64,000 nt of DNA from Bacteroidota bacterium (GTDB lineage: Bacteria; Bacteroidota; Bacteroidia; Flavobacteriales; Flavobacteriaceae), in NCBI GenBank assembly GCA_024279425.1, contig JAJRRO010000016.1, forward strand, positions 114,089-178,088, written 5' to 3'. Position 1 is the first letter of the stretch. Each line of letters starts with the position of its first letter. Below are positions 61,765-64,000 of the stretch, piece by piece. A program made the translations under genes and the position numbers. The notes below the pieces were generated by a model. The model was not told where the DNA came from, made no database searches, and was given only the letters and a program-made list of their open reading frames with translations.

Positions 61765-64000
61765 CTATTTTTTTATTACTAACTCATATCCAAAAATAGT
61801 CGCTCCATTGTTCTTTAGATTCACAAAATAAATTCCTTCTTCCAATCCCGATCCATTAATGCGGTAGAGACCTTCCCCTACTTTCAATTGTCTTGCATCA
61901 AATGATTTGACCAAGCGCCCACTAATGTCATACACATAAATATCAGTTATATTCACATTTGGATTTGAGATACTTATTTGGGTTTCATTATATGTTGGAT
62001 TTGGATAGGAAATAATGTTCAATCTGTCCGAGTATAATTCATCAAAACCTGATGGGTCGTCTATTACCTCCTTACCCAAATCTTCCAATGTTACACCCTT
62101 AGCTGCGCTAGGGTCAACAACTGAAAACTGAATGGTAAGTGTGCCCAACACCGTTCCCCCTTGTCCGGAACCGCTATAGGCCGTGGCACTCATAGTATAA
62201 TTGCCCAATGGGAACTGATTGCCAAAATAATTTCCTCCATTGTCACCAAAGAGTGCGTAAGGTGCAACACCTTCCGTTCTGGTATTACTCACAGGGCCCG
62301 TTAGGGAAAGGAATACGCTACCTACTATTGTTGGACTGGTATTCGCCCTGATGTTCAGTCCAATACCCTGGATATTGTTAATGTCAATCTGCATACCCTG
62401 TGAAAGGCTTAAAAGATCCGTATCAGTATCAGCATTTACCAGTGTGAAACCAACAACTCCATTCTGTGTTGGGTCATTTGCCACAATACTGATCGATGTG
62501 GTATTGAAAAGTCCCCCAGCATCCCCTACTGTCAAGTCAACCATATAGTTGCCCACCACCGAAAAGGTATGGCTGGGATCGGCCAGGGTGGACGTATTGC
62601 CGTCCTTAAAGTCCCATAGATAGCTGGTCACCCCAACATCGTCCGTGGAACCGCTGCCTGTAAAAGACACCTCCAAGGGAATATCCCCGCTCAAGGGCGT
62701 TGCAATGGCAATGGCCACGGGTGCTTGATTTCCAATAGGTAGTACGTTCCAGGTAAACTGAATGGAAGATGAAGCAGGTATAACTTCATCATCTTTAACC
62801 GTGACCTCCACATTATATGGACTATTAATTGAGCCACCGTCCGAACCTTTCGGAGATTCCGCAGCAGCAGTCAATTGAGCGTTCGTATAAGTTGTACCGT
62901 CTACTTTGTAAAGGGCAATTTTATCAATGGCATGGCCAGACGAACGTTCTGAAATCTCCATAGTGTAGGTTCCTGAGTTTTCAAACCGCACATAGATATC
63001 ATGATTATCATTATCACTGGTCACGGCCTGCCAAGCATACACCTGGGAAGTCCCTCCATTTTTGAATATTTTAAAATAACCATTACTACTATCCCCATTA
63101 GGAGTGGTTGTAGTAGTTTCCCGCCCACTTCCCACCGGAAAAACAATATTATTTTGCACACCTTCCAATGCAGTGATCAAGGCAGCTTCACTTGTGGGAG
63201 TCCCTTTAAATCCAAAGAACCATACCCCATTATTATTGGCAAATCGTAGCCAGTTATCATTTTGATCCGTTGAATTGGAACCACTAAAAAGACTGCGCCA
63301 ATTAAAACGATATACTCCAGGGTTTGTTATACTAATTTCATAGGGTATACTGCCTCCTGCCTGGGTGGTAAAATGATTGGACCCAGCAATGATTCCTGTT
63401 GCTCCACCCGTATTGGTCTGGGTCCAGGTAGGTATGATCGTTCCAGATTCTGCTTCTATGATCACCAATCCATCCTGCTCCAAAAAGGCATCATTCCCTC
63501 CCGAACCGTCATTAATGGTTCCAGATATTAACCCAGAATTTGAGTCAATAGTCAAGGTAGGCGGTAAACCGGTAGCTACATAAAGTAAATTAGTACTTGC
63601 ATCGGTTGCTATAATTTGTAGGGAAACCACCTCTCCTTCCTCATTGGTCTGCGTTCCTGGATTCGTTACATTGGGCGGTAGGTTGGTGGACGATGCCGTA
63701 ATGGATACCGATGTGGTATGGGTCAGCCCTTCAACATCCCCTACCGTCAGGTCTACTGCATAAGTGCCTACTGCGGCAAAGGTATGGCTGGGGTCGGCCA
63801 CCGTAGAGGTATTGCCGTCCTTAAAGTCCCATAGATAACTGGTCACACCAACATCGTCCGTGGAACCGCTGCCCGTAAAGGACACGTCCAGGGGAGCATC
63901 TCCGCTCAAAGGGGTCGCATTGGCCACCGCGACCGGCGGTTGATTGCCCGCCACGACAGAAAACTGCAAGGTCAAGGGGTTGCCCGAGGTGCCACTGCCA
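61765..64000 (-). CDS. Secreted PKD-repeat, carbohydrate-binding protein with T9SS tail (N-terminus beyond window)
   Basis: At least 745 residues are visible; the frame runs through position 64000, so the start is outside. Two PKD domains share SGDAPLDVSFTGSGSTDDVG-type sequence (about 20-95 and 425-500 of the visible part). Between them lies a region with VIIEAESG, YRFNWRSLFSG and MEISERSSGHAIDKIALYKV, like a malectin/CBM6-type sugar-binding domain. The C-terminus (YPNPTYNETQISI, YDISGRLVKSF, GLEEGIYFVNLKN) is a type A T9SS sorting signal, so it goes to the cell surface or medium. Any catalytic domain lies outside the window. Confidence 0.85.
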   Translation of the reverse strand, partial: GSGTSGNPLTLQFSVVAGNQPPVAVANATPLSGDAPLDVSFTGSGSTDDVGVTSYLWDFKDGNTSTVADPSHTFAAVGTYAVDLTVGDVEGLTHTTSVSITASSTNLPPNVTNPGTQTNEEGEVVSLQIIATDASTNLLYVATGLPPTLTIDSNSGLISGTINDGSGGNDAFLEQDGLVIIEAESGTIIPTWTQTNTGGATGIIAGSNHFTTQAGGSIPYEISITNPGVYRFNWRSLFSGSNSTDQNDNWLRFANNNGVWFFGFKGTPTSEAALITALEGVQNNIVFPVGSGRETTTTTPNGDSSNGYFKIFKNGGTSQVYAWQAVTSDNDNHDIYVRFENSGTYTMEISERSSGHAIDKIALYKVDGTTYTNAQLTAAAESPKGSDGGSINSPYNVEVTVKDDEVIPASSSIQFTWNVLPIGNQAPVAIAIATPLSGDIPLEVSFTGSGSTDDVGVTSYLWDFKDGNTSTLADPSHTFSVVGNYMVDLTVGDAGGLFNTTSISIVANDPTQNGVVGFTLVNADTDTDLLSLSQGMQIDINNIQGIGLNIRANTSPTIVGSVFLSLTGPVSNTRTEGVAPYALFGDNGGNYFGNQFPLGNYTMSATAYSGSGQGGTVLGTLTIQFSVVDPSAAKGVTLEDLGKEVIDDPSGFDELYSDRLNIISYPNPTYNETQISISNPNVNITDIYVYDISGRLVKSFDARQLKVGEGLYRINGSGLEEGIYFVNLKNNGATIFGYELVIKK

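Noticed and set aside
1..64000. tRNA genes, rRNA genes, CRISPR arrays, phage genes or insertion-sequence transposases.
   Set aside because: No cloverleaf, repeat-spacer pattern, transposase motif or phage gene was recognised by eye; only the small non-coding repeat at 37343-37502 looks mobile.

Overview
The window reads as chromosomal DNA of a marine-type Bacteroidota, most likely a flavobacterium (Flavobacteriaceae). Signs are the low-GC coding style, two SusC/SusD outer-membrane uptake pairs each with its own ECF sigma factor and FecR anti-sigma factor, many lipoproteins, a type IX secretion C-terminal domain on the last protein, and promoter -7 boxes of the TAnnTTTG kind. No tRNA, rRNA, CRISPR array or phage genes were seen.

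Positions 1-54768 look like one large catabolic locus. From the left, on the minus strand: a GH92 alpha-mannosidase operon (8373 down to 1) that also holds two class-III PLP lyases of the PbfA/phospho-lyase type, an MBL hydrolase, a secreted metallophosphoesterase and a partial ethanolamine permease. Next comes a sigma/FecR/SusC/SusD/LamG-lipoprotein/phosphodiesterase block (8543-19464) and an FAD oxidoreductase (19538-20758). Divergent from these, on the plus strand, lies a 2-aminoethylphosphonate (AEP) block (21068-29727): a phosphonate-type alcohol dehydrogenase, two OPA-type transporters, phosphonoacetate hydrolase PhnA, phosphonoacetaldehyde dehydrogenase PhnY, AEP transaminase PhnW and an XRE-cupin regulator. 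A second sigma/FecR/SusC/SusD block follows (29818-38104), then a lipoprotein metallophosphoesterase, a HAD phosphatase, a sodium symporter and a complete myo-inositol pathway (iolD, G, E, A, C, B, J; 42979-51376). A LacI regulator (51506-52543) and a secreted GDPD/PI-PLC-like plus alkaline phosphatase fusion (52960-54768) close the locus.

Five near-identical LacI-type dyads (TGCAAA-SS-TTTGCA core, where SS is CG or GG) sit before the GH92 operon, before the first fecR-susCD operon, before the second sigma-fecR-susCD operon, before the iol operon and before the GDPD-phosphatase fusion gene. A sixth, weaker copy lies beside the third. This ties mannose trimming, phosphonate/ethanolamine handling, inositol catabolism and two uptake systems into one predicted regulon. 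The parts list matches an inositol-containing, mannosylated glycolipid decorated with ethanolamine phosphate and/or aminoethylphosphonate, such as GPI anchors, glycoinositolphospholipids or amoebal-type lipophosphonoglycan. That substrate is an inference. The sequence directly shows the enzyme set and the shared operator.

The right end (54796-64000) is different and shows genome decay. It holds a phosphopantetheinyl transferase pseudogene, a duplicated 5' stub of ppdK, the 3' remnant of a UDP-glucose dehydrogenase, an intact UDP-glucuronate decarboxylase, a broken glycosyltransferase, intact pyruvate phosphate dikinase, a CpsB-type PHP phosphatase and a partial PKD-repeat protein with a T9SS tail. 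This looks like a degraded surface-polysaccharide region that was inserted or rearranged at the ppdK start.
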